A stretch of 64,000 bases of DNA. Origin: Mucilaginibacter ginkgonis (GTDB lineage: Bacteria; Bacteroidota; Bacteroidia; Sphingobacteriales; Sphingobacteriaceae). Below are positions 51,678 through 61,832 of this stretch, one piece after another. Below the pieces are notes generated by a model. That model searched no databases. It saw only the letters and a program-made list of their open reading frames with translations, and was not told the DNA's origin. The translations under genes and the position numbers were made by a program. The DNA is taken from the NCBI RefSeq assembly GCF_009754905.2, contig NZ_CP066775.1, positions 3,596,001-3,660,000 of the forward strand, written 5' to 3'. Positions within the stretch are counted from its first letter, which is position 1. The number at the start of each line of letters is the position of its first letter.

Positions 51678-54452
51678 CTATCCCCCAAACAGCCCTAATT
51701 GTCCTTTATCATCAATATTAACATCATCGGGGTTAGTGATCTCAAAGCTGATGTTCTTTACAGGTTTCGGCTGGTCAGGCTCCACAGGCTCTGGTTCTTT
51801 TGGTTTTATTTCCTCGACAGGCTCTACAGCTTTTTCGGGCACTACATCTTTTGCAGGTTTCTTTTCATCTACAAAATCGGGCAAAGTTTCTTCTACCGAA
51901 TCAGGTGCAGGGTCGGGTACATCCTGCTCATCGTCATGTTCGGCAATAAGGCTGATGGTGCGTATAGAATGAGCCGACAACCGGTTGCCCATGGCTTTCA
52001 TGCCTTTTACATCGATCAGGTCGGCAAGGTTCAATTCGGCTAATTCTAAAGTTTCAGCTTTTCCCTTTAATTGTTCTATCTTGACGATAGGCTGCCCCGA
52101 ACCGGATAGTATTACCAATTTAGAACCCGGCTCGTCGCTAATAATGCTGGTCACCTTGCCGTTGGCGGTATTCTCAAACGTAAAACGCTTAACCATGTAA
52201 TTTTTAGATTTACCGTCGAAATGTACTACCGAGTAAACCTTTCCGGCATCGTACTTTTCGATCAGCGTCATCTTATCATCGAAATGGTTGTTGAGGTCAA
52301 AGCCGGTTAGTTCATATGTGCCGTTTGCGTAAACGTTAAGGATGCGGTCTTCGCCATCAAACTCGCCCAGGTATTTACCACGCCCATCGGCGTTGAGTCG
52401 GCGTAAAATATCATCGTACCAGATCTTACGGCCGGCAAGTGTAGATACGCCTTTAGATTTAAGCACCACTTTCTTTACGGGGTATTTCGTCACCATGTTA
52501 CCAATGCTGCCGCGGCCTTTAATAGCCAGGGCTGCAAAGTCTTCATCAAACTGCAGTTTCTTTAATTTGGCATGTGGCTTAAGCTGTACAGTGATGGTTT
52601 CGGCCTCTCCGTTAGGGTTGGCAGTGAAGTACAATACCTTTGACGCTTTACTGCCTTTCGTTAGATCATATTCCTTATCGCGGGTTACGCCCGCTACGGC
52701 AAAGCGCTTAATGTATGATACGCCGCTCTGACCATCCTTATAGATCATGTTGTAGATGGTGCGTTCATCATTCTTTTTAAACACGGCAGCGTGCAAAATG
52801 TCTTTCCCTACAAATACTTTGTCCTGTACTTTGGTGATGATACACTTACCATCTTCGCGGAAAACAATGATCTCATCAATATCAGAGCAATCGCAAACAA
52901 ATTCGTCTTTTTTAAGGCCTGTGCCAATAAAGCCATCTTCGCGGTTTACGTATAGTTTAACGTTTGCCAACGCTACCTGGGCAGCCTCAACACGGTCAAA
53001 GGTGCGCAGTTCGGTTTTGCGGCCCCGGTCTTTGCCGTATTTCTCCTTCAGTTTCTCGAACCAGGCGATGGTATAGTCGGTAAGATGTTTCAGGTGATGC
53101 TTGACTGTTTTGATCTCGGCCTCGAGCGCCTTCATCTGTTCATCCGCCTTTTTTACGTCGAAGCGGGTTATACTGCTCATAGGTTTATCAATGAGCTTTT
53201 TATAGTCCTCGGGAGTTATTGGTCTATAGAATTGCGCTAAAAATGGTTGGAACAAATTATTTAAAACCTCAACCACTACTTCAAAATTGCCCGAATTTTC
53301 ATACTCGGGGTTTTTGTACATCCCCTCCTGGATAAAGATCTTCAGCAACGAACTGAAGAAGATCTTCTCCATCAGTTCTTTTAAACGTATCTCGAGTTCT
53401 CTCTTAAGCAGGTTTTTTGTGGCAAGCGTGCTTTCTTCAAGGATGTCATTCACACTCATAAAGTGCGGCTTATCGCCTTTGATCACACAGGTATTGGGCG
53501 ACAAGGATATTTCGCAATCTGTAAAAGCGTAGAGGGCATCGATGGTAACGTCGGGCGAGATGCCTGCAGCCAGGTGGATCACTATCTCCACATCCATGGC
53601 CGTGTTATCCTCTATCTTCTTGATCTTGATCTTGCCTTTATCATTGGCTGCGATGACACTATCTATAAGGCTGCCGGTAGTGGTGCCAAAAGGTACCTCT
53701 GTTATTACCAGGGTTTTTTTATCGCGTTCATTGATCCGTGCACGCACACGAACTTTGCCGCCACGCTGGCCTTCATTGTATGCGCTGCAATCTGCAAAGC
53801 CACCGGTAAAGAAATCGGGCATCAGGTTAGCGCGCGTACCACGCAGAACGCCAATAGACGCGTCAATCAGTTCCACAAAATTGTGGGGCATTATCTTGGT
53901 AGCCAAACCAACGGCAATACCTTCGGCGCCTTGTGCCAGCAGCAGCGGGAATTTTACCGGAAGTGTGATTGGCTCTTTGTTACGGCCGTCATAACTGGCC
54001 TGCCAGTCTGTAGTATCGGGGTTAAAGACAACCTCATTGGCAAACTTAGATAGCCTGGCTTCAATATAACGTGGCGCCGCTGCCGAGTCGCCGGTCTCGG
54101 GGTTCCCCCAGTTACCCTGGCAGTCAATCAGCAGGTTTTTCTGACCGGTCTGCACCATGGCATCTCCAATGGAAGCATCACCATGGGGGTGATACTTCAT
54201 GGTATTGCCTATAACGTTGGCAGCCTTGTTAAAGCGGCCATCATCCATCTCTTTAAGCGAGTGCAGGATGCGGCGTTGTACCGGCTTTAAACCGTCATTG
54301 ATGTGGGGTACAGCACGGTCCAGTATTACATACGAAGCGTAATCTAAAAACCAGTTTTCATATAATCCATCCAAAGAGATGGTGTTGTGAATGTTGTCGC
54401 TACCTGAATTATTTGGTATATCCGTGCCTTCTGAAGGAGTGTCCTGAGCCAT
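51678..54452 (-). CDS. parC: DNA topoisomerase IV subunit A
   Basis: 924 aa. The catalytic tyrosine is in AAPRYIEARLSKF (Tyr129), and the N-terminal DGLKPVQRRILHSL and GNTMKYHPHGDASIGDAMV are type IIA hallmarks. The C-terminal beta-pinwheel is followed by an acidic, Pro/Glu/Val-rich linker (about 838-900) and a final GQLGLFGG. With ParE it decatenates chromosomes. Its partner parE is about 8 kb away with unrelated genes between. It is convergent with the thioredoxin-fold gene. Confidence 0.94.
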   Translation of the reverse strand: MAQDTPSEGTDIPNNSGSDNIHNTISLDGLYENWFLDYASYVILDRAVPHINDGLKPVQRRILHSLKEMDDGRFNKAANVIGNTMKYHPHGDASIGDAMVQTGQKNLLIDCQGNWGNPETGDSAAAPRYIEARLSKFANEVVFNPDTTDWQASYDGRNKEPITLPVKFPLLLAQGAEGIAVGLATKIMPHNFVELIDASIGVLRGTRANLMPDFFTGGFADCSAYNEGQRGGKVRVRARINERDKKTLVITEVPFGTTTGSLIDSVIAANDKGKIKIKKIEDNTAMDVEIVIHLAAGISPDVTIDALYAFTDCEISLSPNTCVIKGDKPHFMSVNDILEESTLATKNLLKRELEIRLKELMEKIFFSSLLKIFIQEGMYKNPEYENSGNFEVVVEVLNNLFQPFLAQFYRPITPEDYKKLIDKPMSSITRFDVKKADEQMKALEAEIKTVKHHLKHLTDYTIAWFEKLKEKYGKDRGRKTELRTFDRVEAAQVALANVKLYVNREDGFIGTGLKKDEFVCDCSDIDEIIVFREDGKCIITKVQDKVFVGKDILHAAVFKKNDERTIYNMIYKDGQSGVSYIKRFAVAGVTRDKEYDLTKGSKASKVLYFTANPNGEAETITVQLKPHAKLKKLQFDEDFAALAIKGRGSIGNMVTKYPVKKVVLKSKGVSTLAGRKIWYDDILRRLNADGRGKYLGEFDGEDRILNVYANGTYELTGFDLNNHFDDKMTLIEKYDAGKVYSVVHFDGKSKNYMVKRFTFENTANGKVTSIISDEPGSKLVILSGSGQPIVKIEQLKGKAETLELAELNLADLIDVKGMKAMGNRLSAHSIRTISLIAEHDDEQDVPDPAPDSVEETLPDFVDEKKPAKDVVPEKAVEPVEEIKPKEPEPVEPDQPKPVKNISFEITNPDDVNIDDKGQLGLFGG

Positions 54453-54814
54453 TTTAACCTTTGATCAGGTAAATATAATTACAACTTATAAAAAAAGCTT
54501 TTAATGTGGATAACAGACGTGAGCGGACTAGTGGCGATTGTAATAGAAATGTAAAGGAAATATTAACTAGTTATTCTAGTTATGGTGCTTAAAAATACTA
54601 GATCCCCTACTTATTCGTCATGAAATCAACTGGTTTTGAGGGAGATACAAAGTTTAATAATTGTTGTTTGCAACAAGTTAGTTAAAAATCATTTTTGCAA
54701 AAAAGTGTAGCTTTCATGTCAGAGTTTTTCAAATTGTTTAATAAACTGTGTAAAAATTTTGTTAATGTTAAGAAAAACGTATTTTAGCAAACTAATTAAC
54801 TCATTTAATAACGC
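54453..54814. other. Gene-free AT-rich divergent promoter region
   Basis: 362 bp between parC (minus) and susC (plus), AT-rich. It contains a run of TAAAAATTTTG-type sequence before susC but no box with good spacing. No gene or terminator is recognised. It must hold both promoters. Confidence 0.6.
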
Positions 54815-57800
54815 ATGAAAAAAATTTTACTTAGTATTTTTGCGGGTATATTGCTGCTTAGCCAGATGGCTTATGCGCAAACCCTCACTGTTACGGGTTT
54901 AGTTACCAGTAAAGATGACGGACAACCATTACCGGGTGTAACCGTACGTATTAAAGGAACAACCCGTGGCACTCAAACAGACGTAAACGGACGTTATACG
55001 ATCGTAGTTCCGTCATCAGAGTCTACGCTTCAATTCTCATTTGTTGGTTATGATAGCTATGAGCAACGTGCAGACCAAAGAGGCAACATTTCTCTTGTAT
55101 CTAACAAGCGCTCACTATCAGAAGTAGTGGTAGTTGGTTACGGTACCCAGTTACGTAAAGACGTTACCGGTTCTGTATCCAGTATCAAAGGGTCTGATTT
55201 TACCGACCGTGCTATACCGTCTTTTGATAAAGACCTTGCGGGTAAAGCAACAGGTGTTCAGGTAATTCAGCCTTCTGGTTTATTAGGCCAGCCTACTCAG
55301 ATCCGTATCCGTGGTGTTAACTCAATTAACAACGGTCAGGGCCCTCTCTATGTTGTTGATGGTGTGCCTGTTAACGTTGGTAACGTTGGCGACTTAAGCC
55401 AGGTTACAAACTCTAACTCATTGGCGGATTTTAACCCGAATGACATTGCGAGCTTTGAAGTATTGAAAGACGGTGCTGCTACCGCGATCTACGGTTCACG
55501 TGCATCAAACGGTGTAATCTTGATCACAACTAAAAGAGGCCGCATTGGCGCTCCGCAGTTTACTTACGACGGCTATTTTGCAGAGTCTAAAGTTGCTAAA
55601 AGATTCAATCTTTTAAATGCAGATCAGTTTATTGAGGTTGCCAATGAGCGTTTGGTAGCTGCAGGTAACGCGCCTCAGGCTTTCCAAACACCTAATCCAA
55701 ATGGTGGTAACTACAATACCAACTGGCAAGATTATCTGTTCCGTACAGGTATACAGCAAAACCATGTTGTATCATCTTCGGGCGGTTCAGAAGCCGGCAG
55801 GTATTATTTCTCTTTAGGCTATAGCAACCAAAACGGTATCATTATCGCTAACAGCTTAAAACGTTACACTTTTAGGGCAAGCTTAGACCAGCGTGTAAAC
55901 AAACTGATTTCAGTTGGTTTAACCGCAGGTGCTACTTATCAGGACAATTACGGCCCTACAATTGGTAGTAACGCTTTATCAGGCAACATTTTTGGTGGTA
56001 TCCGTATGCTTCCTAACGTTCCTGTTTATGACCCTAATGACCCTACAGGTTTTTATATTTCTGCAGACAGAAGGTCATTAGGCCAGGGTGCTAACTTGAT
56101 CCCAATTTCAGATAACATTCCTAACCAATTATTCGTTTCTACTTACAACATCCGTCGTGGCCAAACTTACAGGCTTAACGGTAACTTCTTTGTACAGTTA
56201 GATCTTTATAAAGGTTTAAAATTGAAATCTTTGATTGGTATTGACAACAACTACCTTGACGATTTCCAGTTTAACGATCCTCGTTCTGGTGACGGTTTTG
56301 GTAGCAATGGTTCAATTTTCCAGGCTTATACTTCATCCCCAAGCTACACTGTTCAAAACATATTGACTTACAATACAAGCATTGCTAAGGCACATAACAT
56401 AGACTTCACTGCCGTACAAGAGCTTCAAAAAAGCAAAAGACAAGTGTACACTGCTTCGGGTACCGGTATTTCAGATATTTTCTTTAATCAGGGCCTTATC
56501 TCAAATACTGTTACAACCCAGAACTCTGGTGGTAGTTTAGTATATCGCAGCATTGAGTCTTATGTTGGCCGTTTAAACTACAACTACAAAAACAGGTATT
56601 ATATTGGTGGGTCAATCAGGGCTGACAAGTTATCAAACTTGCCAATTGCAAACCGCACAGGTTATTTCCCTGGCGTATCTGCTGCTTACCGTGTGTCTGA
56701 AGAACCTTTCTTTAAGGAATCTGCTTTAAGCAAGGTTGTGTCTGATTTTAGGTTACGCGGATCATTTGCTGTAGTTGGTAATACAGATATTGGTACTTTC
56801 CCTTATTTAGGTTTGTATAGCTCATCACTGTACGGTAACCAAAACGGTATTGGTTTTAGCCAGTCAGGCAATGCCGATCTGCGTTGGGAAAAACAAAACA
56901 AAACAGATGTTGGCTTCGATTTAGGCTTGTTTAATAACCGCATAAGCGTTACTGCTGCTTATTACAAGCAAGACAGTAAAGACCTTATCCTGCAAGCACC
57001 AACACCTGCATCTTTGGGTATACCGGGTAACTTTATATACCAAAACGTTGGTGCTGTTAGAAACACTGGTTTTGAGTTCCAAGTTAATGCTGACGTGATC
57101 AGAAGCAAAGATTTTACCTGGAACACCACATTGAATTTCACTACACAGAAAAACGTAGTGTTGTCATTGGTTAATGGCCAAACACAGATCATCAATTCAA
57201 ACAACATGAATATCATCAGAGTTGGAGAATCGATCAACTCTTTGTATGGCTATCAGTATGCCGGTGTTAATGCTGCAAACGGTAACCCGTTATATGTAAA
57301 AGCAAATGGCCAGATCATCCAGGGTAACGTTACAACCAGTACTTACGCTACTTATGATCCGGCAAACCCAACATCGGTAGCTACCGCAGCAACGCTAAGC
57401 TCTGATGACCGCGTATTATTAGGTAAAACTTTGCCATCTTACTTTGGCGGTTTTAATAACACCTTTACTTACAAAGGCTTTGATCTTAACGTATTTTTAC
57501 GTTGGTCTGGCGGTAACAAAGTTTACAACCGTACACGTGTAGATCTTTTGAACCAAAACTTTGTGAATAACGGTACAGAGATCCTTGGTCGCTGGCAAAG
57601 TGCTGCCAACCCTGGTGACGGTGTAACACCTCGCCAATGGTTTGGTAAAGCTACATTCATCAACCAGGATGCTGCCGCTTACTCTCGTTTTGTTGAAAAT
57701 GGCGATTTCTTACGTATGGACAACTTAGCAATTGGTTACAAACTACCTGCCGAGATTGTTAACAAACTAAAAGTTGCCCGTGTTAGATTATATGCTTCTG

Positions 57801-57931
57801 CACAAAACGTGTTTGTAATCACTAAATACAAAGGTCTTGACCCGGAAATTAACAATAACGGTGCAGGTATAGATTATAACAGTAACCCATTAGCACGTAC
57901 CTTTACTTTTGGCGTTAACGTAGGCTTTTAA
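54815..57931 (+). CDS. SusC/RagA-type TonB-linked outer-membrane transporter
   Basis: 1038 aa. The Sec leader ends MAYAQ; then a CarboxypepD_reg domain (GLVTSKDDGQPLPGVTVRIKGTTRGTQTDVNGRYTIVV), a plug with GYGTQLRKDVTGSVSSI and GPLYVVDGVPVNVG, and a barrel ending FTFGVNVGF with terminal Phe, as expected. It imports oligosaccharides or other nutrients with the SusD lipoprotein encoded 18 bp downstream, powered by TonB. No glycoside hydrolase, sensor or anti-sigma gene lies next to the pair, so the substrate is not deducible. Confidence 0.95.
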   Translation: MKKILLSIFAGILLLSQMAYAQTLTVTGLVTSKDDGQPLPGVTVRIKGTTRGTQTDVNGRYTIVVPSSESTLQFSFVGYDSYEQRADQRGNISLVSNKRSLSEVVVVGYGTQLRKDVTGSVSSIKGSDFTDRAIPSFDKDLAGKATGVQVIQPSGLLGQPTQIRIRGVNSINNGQGPLYVVDGVPVNVGNVGDLSQVTNSNSLADFNPNDIASFEVLKDGAATAIYGSRASNGVILITTKRGRIGAPQFTYDGYFAESKVAKRFNLLNADQFIEVANERLVAAGNAPQAFQTPNPNGGNYNTNWQDYLFRTGIQQNHVVSSSGGSEAGRYYFSLGYSNQNGIIIANSLKRYTFRASLDQRVNKLISVGLTAGATYQDNYGPTIGSNALSGNIFGGIRMLPNVPVYDPNDPTGFYISADRRSLGQGANLIPISDNIPNQLFVSTYNIRRGQTYRLNGNFFVQLDLYKGLKLKSLIGIDNNYLDDFQFNDPRSGDGFGSNGSIFQAYTSSPSYTVQNILTYNTSIAKAHNIDFTAVQELQKSKRQVYTASGTGISDIFFNQGLISNTVTTQNSGGSLVYRSIESYVGRLNYNYKNRYYIGGSIRADKLSNLPIANRTGYFPGVSAAYRVSEEPFFKESALSKVVSDFRLRGSFAVVGNTDIGTFPYLGLYSSSLYGNQNGIGFSQSGNADLRWEKQNKTDVGFDLGLFNNRISVTAAYYKQDSKDLILQAPTPASLGIPGNFIYQNVGAVRNTGFEFQVNADVIRSKDFTWNTTLNFTTQKNVVLSLVNGQTQIINSNNMNIIRVGESINSLYGYQYAGVNAANGNPLYVKANGQIIQGNVTTSTYATYDPANPTSVATAATLSSDDRVLLGKTLPSYFGGFNNTFTYKGFDLNVFLRWSGGNKVYNRTRVDLLNQNFVNNGTEILGRWQSAANPGDGVTPRQWFGKATFINQDAAAYSRFVENGDFLRMDNLAIGYKLPAEIVNKLKVARVRLYASAQNVFVITKYKGLDPEINNNGAGIDYNSNPLARTFTFGVNVGF

Positions 57932-57949
57932 TTAAAAAGATTTTAGACA

Positions 57950-59557
57950 ATGAACAGTAAATACTTTAAAAATAAAAAGGCAATTGCCGCACCTATGCTG
58001 GCGTTGCTTCTGTTAGCGGGATCTTGCAAGAAATTTACAGACCTGCAACCAAATAACCAATTCTCTGAAACTTCTGCTTTTTCATCTGCAGACCGTGTGT
58101 CTTTGGCTGTAACTGGCGTATACAGTGCCATGCAAGCAGGCGCTTATACAGACGGTACCAACCGTGGTTATCCGTTTGGTGCTGCTAACGTTTGCCAGGG
58201 TGAAGCGCGCGGTGAAGACTTTATAGCCGTTCCATCATTTTTCCTGATTACGTATCAAGGAGATTATGATGCAACCACCGCCAACAACACTGCCATGTGG
58301 ACAACCCTTTATGCCGGTATCAACAGGGCAAACGTTGTGATAAAAGGTGTTCAAGGCGCTGTAGCAGCGGGTACAATCAGTGCTGCCGTAGGTGCTGCTT
58401 ATGAAGGCGAATGCCGCTTTTTGCGTGCTTTGGCTTACCACGAGTTGTTAATCCATTTCGCGAAGCCATATTCAGATGATCCATCTGCATTGGGTGTTCC
58501 TTTGCAATTAACTGCGGTAACCGGTTCACCGGATGTACCGGCGGCATCTCAGGTTCAACGAAGCACTGTGGCTCAATGCTATACGCAAATCTTAGCCGAC
58601 CTTGATTTCGCTGAGACAAATCTTCCGGCAGTTCCTGCTATCAAGATCACTCACGCTTCAAAGGGCGCAGCTATCGCGTTAAAAACCCGTATAAAACTGC
58701 ATATGAAAGATTGGGCAGGCGTAATTGCAGAAGGTGCTAAATTGGGTACCGGTACAGTTTCTGCAACTTATACTTCGCCAATAGGTAGCTATGCGTTGAC
58801 AGCATCTCCTGACGGTCCTTTCGCCAGCGTTGGTGCTAACTACAGCAATCCAGAGTCTATTTTCTCTATCGAAAATAACACTAATCGTAACTCCGGCACA
58901 AACGGCTCTATAAGTACCATGTTTACTAAAGCGCCTGGTCGTGGATTGATGGTTATCTCACCAATCATTTATGATGCGCCTTTCTGGACTGCAAATGATT
59001 TGCGTCGTACGTTGTTAACTACAACAGATAACCGTTACTGGTATACCAGCAAATACAAAGATCCTGCAACCTTTACAGATGCTAACCCTATCATCCGTTA
59101 CGCAGAGGTATTGTTAAACGTTGCTGAAGCTTACTCTCGTACTGCTGCCTTGAGCGCTAACGCGTTCTCTCTGTTAAACGCTGTAAGAAACCGTTCAGTT
59201 ACTGCAGCTGCAGACAGATTTGCATCTATCGCAAGTTTTGCTACAGCTAATGATCTGACTCAAGCTATCTTGAACGAGCGTCGTATTGAGTTTTTGGGTG
59301 AAGGCCGCCGTTGGTCTGATATCCACCGCTTAGTTACCGATCCGGTATTCAGCACAGGTGGTATCCCATCTAAACCAAGTTCTGCAAATGCTACCTTTGC
59401 GACTTACACAATAGGTAAACCATATGCAGGTGCGCGTAGCGTTGCTGCTATCCCTTATACAGGTGGTGCTGCCAGCTATAAATTTATCTGGCCTATACCG
59501 GTTGTTGAAACCAATGCTAACCCTGTGTTAGCGGCTCAACAAAACCCTGGTTATTAA
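57950..59557 (+). CDS. SusD/RagB-type surface lipoprotein
   Basis: 535 aa. Lipobox LLAGSC (Cys26) gives a lipoprotein; start MNSKYFKNKKAIAAPMLALLL. The SusD N-terminal region (FTDLQPNNQFSETSAFSSADR), GECRFLRALAYHELLIHFAKPY (TPR-like) and C-terminal PIIRYAEVLLNVAEAYSRTA, ILNERRIEFLGEGRRWSDIHRL are diagnostic. It is the glycan-binding lid over the SusC barrel and is co-transcribed with it. Confidence 0.94.
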   Translation: MNSKYFKNKKAIAAPMLALLLLAGSCKKFTDLQPNNQFSETSAFSSADRVSLAVTGVYSAMQAGAYTDGTNRGYPFGAANVCQGEARGEDFIAVPSFFLITYQGDYDATTANNTAMWTTLYAGINRANVVIKGVQGAVAAGTISAAVGAAYEGECRFLRALAYHELLIHFAKPYSDDPSALGVPLQLTAVTGSPDVPAASQVQRSTVAQCYTQILADLDFAETNLPAVPAIKITHASKGAAIALKTRIKLHMKDWAGVIAEGAKLGTGTVSATYTSPIGSYALTASPDGPFASVGANYSNPESIFSIENNTNRNSGTNGSISTMFTKAPGRGLMVISPIIYDAPFWTANDLRRTLLTTTDNRYWYTSKYKDPATFTDANPIIRYAEVLLNVAEAYSRTAALSANAFSLLNAVRNRSVTAAADRFASIASFATANDLTQAILNERRIEFLGEGRRWSDIHRLVTDPVFSTGGIPSKPSSANATFATYTIGKPYAGARSVAAIPYTGGAASYKFIWPIPVVETNANPVLAAQQNPGY

Positions 59558-59583
59558 TCAGATATTTTGATGATAAATAAGGA

Positions 59584-59613
59584 AAGCCTCCCGAACTCGG
59601 GAGGCTTTTTTTT
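59584..59613. terminator. Terminator after the SusC/SusD pair
   Basis: AAGCCTCCCGA / TCGGGAGGCTT followed by eight T on the plus strand; it also abuts the stop of the convergent YdeI-type gene. Confidence 0.9.
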
Positions 59614-60124
59614 ATTTTCTGGCTTTGATATCGCGTATCATTTCTGAATAGCCAATGCGTCGCGAAGCAGCATTTATAGTGTTTGCGATACGGGTGGCGC
59701 GGGTGGGTTCTGTCTTCGCGCTGGTGATCCATTTTATAAAATAATCGCGGTGGCCGCGTGGTAAACTGTTAAAGAAATCTAATGCCTCAGGCTGTTCATA
59801 GCTAAAGGCCTCGGCCATGTCTTCGGGCATTTCAATTACAAAATCGTCGTGCGTTTCCAGGCCGACAGATACCATCGCCCCTGCACTTTTATGTAAGCCT
59901 TTGCGCATAACGGCGTTTATGGCCATTATAAAACTGCCGTCGCCCCATGGAATAAGCGCTACACCAGCAATGGGCAGGTCATCGATAAAGCCCTTTACTC
60001 TGAAAGATTTTTTGTTACTCGGCTTTAACGTGTTTGCGAGGTCAGAGGTAACAACAATATAAGTCCAGCCCGTTTTCTCGCCCTGCTCGGCGAACCGTTG
60101 TAATACGGTTTGAAACTTCACCAT
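59612..60124 (-). CDS. YdeI/OmpD-associated-type protein (DUF1905 + bacteriocin-protection domain)
   Basis: 170 aa. An N-terminal DUF1905 domain (about 3-90: GWTYIVVTSDLANTLK, VKGFIDDLPIAGVALIPWGDGSFIMAINAVMRKG) is followed by a YdeI-type domain (about 100-168: MPEDMAEAFSYEQPEALDFFNSLPRGHRDYFIKWITSAKTEPTRATRIANTI). The biochemical role is unknown. Confidence 0.85.
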   Translation of the reverse strand: MVKFQTVLQRFAEQGEKTGWTYIVVTSDLANTLKPSNKKSFRVKGFIDDLPIAGVALIPWGDGSFIMAINAVMRKGLHKSAGAMVSVGLETHDDFVIEMPEDMAEAFSYEQPEALDFFNSLPRGHRDYFIKWITSAKTEPTRATRIANTINAASRRIGYSEMIRDIKARK

Positions 60125-60203
60125 TATAAAAAATTAAATTTTAGCTGCTGTAACATTTTGTAAAACAGAGGGGTCTTATTTATGAAACCAAATTTACAAT
60201 ACC

Positions 60204-60632
60204 ATGAAAACATTAAAAATCGCTTTTATAGCATTAACATTATTCACCACAAGTTTAACAGTTGGCGCAGCCACTAAAGAAGATGTAAGCCCATCCGGCC
60301 AATACAAAGTAATTAATACTTATGTAGACGCTATTACCCGTGGCCGTTTAACTGGCTTTGACGGTGTAACCGATAACTCTGCAAAATTCAAAGTACTGCG
60401 CAATAATCAAATCCAAAGTTTTACTAAGGATGATATGATCTCTTATCTCAAAGAGAACGAAGGGCGTGAACAACAGTGCACAATTGCGACAGAAGTAGTC
60501 AGCAGCAACGATGATGTGGCGGTGATAAAGGTTGAACAGAAGTATGCCGGCCTTACCCGCACCAATTATGTCACCTTAGCCAACAATGGCAAAGAGTGGA
60601 AGATCACAGATGTGTATAGCATTTTCAAATAA
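60204..60632 (+). CDS. Secreted NTF2-like (putative lumazine-binding) protein
   Basis: 142 aa with a Sec leader (MKTLKIAFIALTLFTTSLTVGA). It is of the SnoaL/NTF2-like Lumazine_bd_2 type: YVDAITRGRLTGFDGVTDNSAKFKVL and VAVIKVEQKYAGLTRTNYVTLANNGKEWKITDVYSIF. Binding function is unknown. It is monocistronic, ending at a palindrome that also serves the convergent SGNH gene. Confidence 0.82.
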   Translation: MKTLKIAFIALTLFTTSLTVGAATKEDVSPSGQYKVINTYVDAITRGRLTGFDGVTDNSAKFKVLRNNQIQSFTKDDMISYLKENEGREQQCTIATEVVSSNDDVAVIKVEQKYAGLTRTNYVTLANNGKEWKITDVYSIFK

Positions 60633-60644
60633 GCTGCTGGCAGC

Positions 60645-60684
60645 AATAACAAAGAAGGCCGCTATAGCGGCCTTCTTTGTTATT
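60645..60684. terminator. 40-bp perfect palindrome, bidirectional terminator
   Basis: 20-bp arms AATAACAAAGAAGGCCGCTA and its exact complement, with A- and T-rich flanks. It lies between two convergent genes and contains the stop codon of the SGNH gene (60680-60682). Confidence 0.88.
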
Positions 60685-61336
60685 GTACATATTTCTTTAA
60701 TGCTTTTTGCCAACGGTCATAACCCTCTAGCTTCAAATGCAGTAAGTCGGGTTTAAATAAACTACTATCGGGCAAATTGGTCTTTTTGTCATAAAGCACC
60801 GTATTCACATCGACATACTTGGCATCTTTATGGGTATCGATAAAGTTTTTGACAAGCGTATTAGTCGAATCCACACGCGCGTAACGGATAGCACGGCTGG
60901 GGCTTTTTTTGATCGACATCCAGATGATGGTACTGCCCGACAATTGTTGCTGAACCATACCGTAAAGTTTAACAAAGTTATTATACACCTGCTGAGGTGT
61001 TTGGCCATCATTAAGATCGTTTTCCCCCGCGTATACAAACACTCGCTCGGGCTTGTAAGGGAACAAAATAAAAGGGGTATAATATTTTACCCACTGTTCT
61101 AAGGTAGAACCGCCTACGCCACGGGCCAGCACTCTTTTGTCTGGAAAGCGGGCTGCTATATCTGTCCACATCCTTATCGAAGAGCTACCAATAAACAAGT
61201 TGCTGCCCGGCTTCGGGAAGTGCAAACTATCCGCGGTTTTATAAGCGCGTAATTCATCTGCAAACGGGAAACCTGTTTGTGCCTTTGCACTCAGTGTTGA
61301 GATTGCAAGTGCTAATAGAAAAAATTTGAATTTCAT
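60680..61336 (-). CDS. Secreted SGNH/GDSL hydrolase
   Basis: 218 aa, Sec leader (MKFKFFLLALAISTLSAKAQ). Block I LFIGSSSIRMWTDI (Ser51-53 region), block III VYAGENDLNDG (Asn), and a C-terminal DLLHLKLEGYDRW with Asp and His complete the SGNH set. It is probably an acyl- or carbohydrate-ester hydrolase in the periplasm. The cytidine deaminase gene ends 4 bp upstream of its start, so the two may be co-transcribed. Confidence 0.88.
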   Translation of the reverse strand: MKFKFFLLALAISTLSAKAQTGFPFADELRAYKTADSLHFPKPGSNLFIGSSSIRMWTDIAARFPDKRVLARGVGGSTLEQWVKYYTPFILFPYKPERVFVYAGENDLNDGQTPQQVYNNFVKLYGMVQQQLSGSTIIWMSIKKSPSRAIRYARVDSTNTLVKNFIDTHKDAKYVDVNTVLYDKKTNLPDSSLFKPDLLHLKLEGYDRWQKALKKYVQ

Positions 61337-61340
61337 TGGT

Positions 61341-61832
61341 TTATGATTGTGCTAATCTTTCTTCAAAGAAAAGAAAAGGTAAGAAACTTTCACTGCCATT
61401 GACAATCCAAACGGGGCCGTCTCCTATAAATAGGATAATCTTGATCTTTTGCTCCTGCTTTTTTTCATACTCCGCTAAAACCTGGAGACAGGATCCGCAG
61501 GGTGTAACCGGTTGACTAATTTTAAAATCGTCTGTGTGAGCGGTTATGGCAATGCTTTCGATAGGATCATCACTATAGTTAGCGCCCCAATTAAACAAAG
61601 CAACTCGCTCTGCGCAAAGGCCCGATGGGTAAGCAACATTCTCCTGATTGCTGCCATATACTATACGCCCGCTTTGCAACTTTAAAGCTGCGCCAACTTT
61701 GAACTTTGAGTAAGGTGAGTGGGATCCGGCCAGCGCTTTAATAGCTTCAATGCAAATGAGCCTATCTCCCGGATTCAATTCAGCTACGGATGAAAACTCA
61801 TCGAAACTGATCTTTATTTCATGTGGAACCAT
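61341..61832 (-). CDS. cdd: Cytidine deaminase
   Basis: 163 aa, the size of the small tetrameric form. Zinc ligands are Cys73 and the proton donor Glu75 in PSGLCAERVALFN, and Cys112/Cys115 in VTPCGSCLQVL; the early SPYSKFKVGAAL is also diagnostic. It deaminates cytidine and deoxycytidine in pyrimidine salvage. Confidence 0.93.
   Translation of the reverse strand: MVPHEIKISFDEFSSVAELNPGDRLICIEAIKALAGSHSPYSKFKVGAALKLQSGRIVYGSNQENVAYPSGLCAERVALFNWGANYSDDPIESIAITAHTDDFKISQPVTPCGSCLQVLAEYEKKQEQKIKIILFIGDGPVWIVNGSESFLPFLFFEERLAQS

Noticed and set aside
54600..54814. Possible promoter box upstream of susC (AAATTTTG)
   Set aside because: It differs from TAnnTTTG at its first base, and no TTTG lies at usable spacing.
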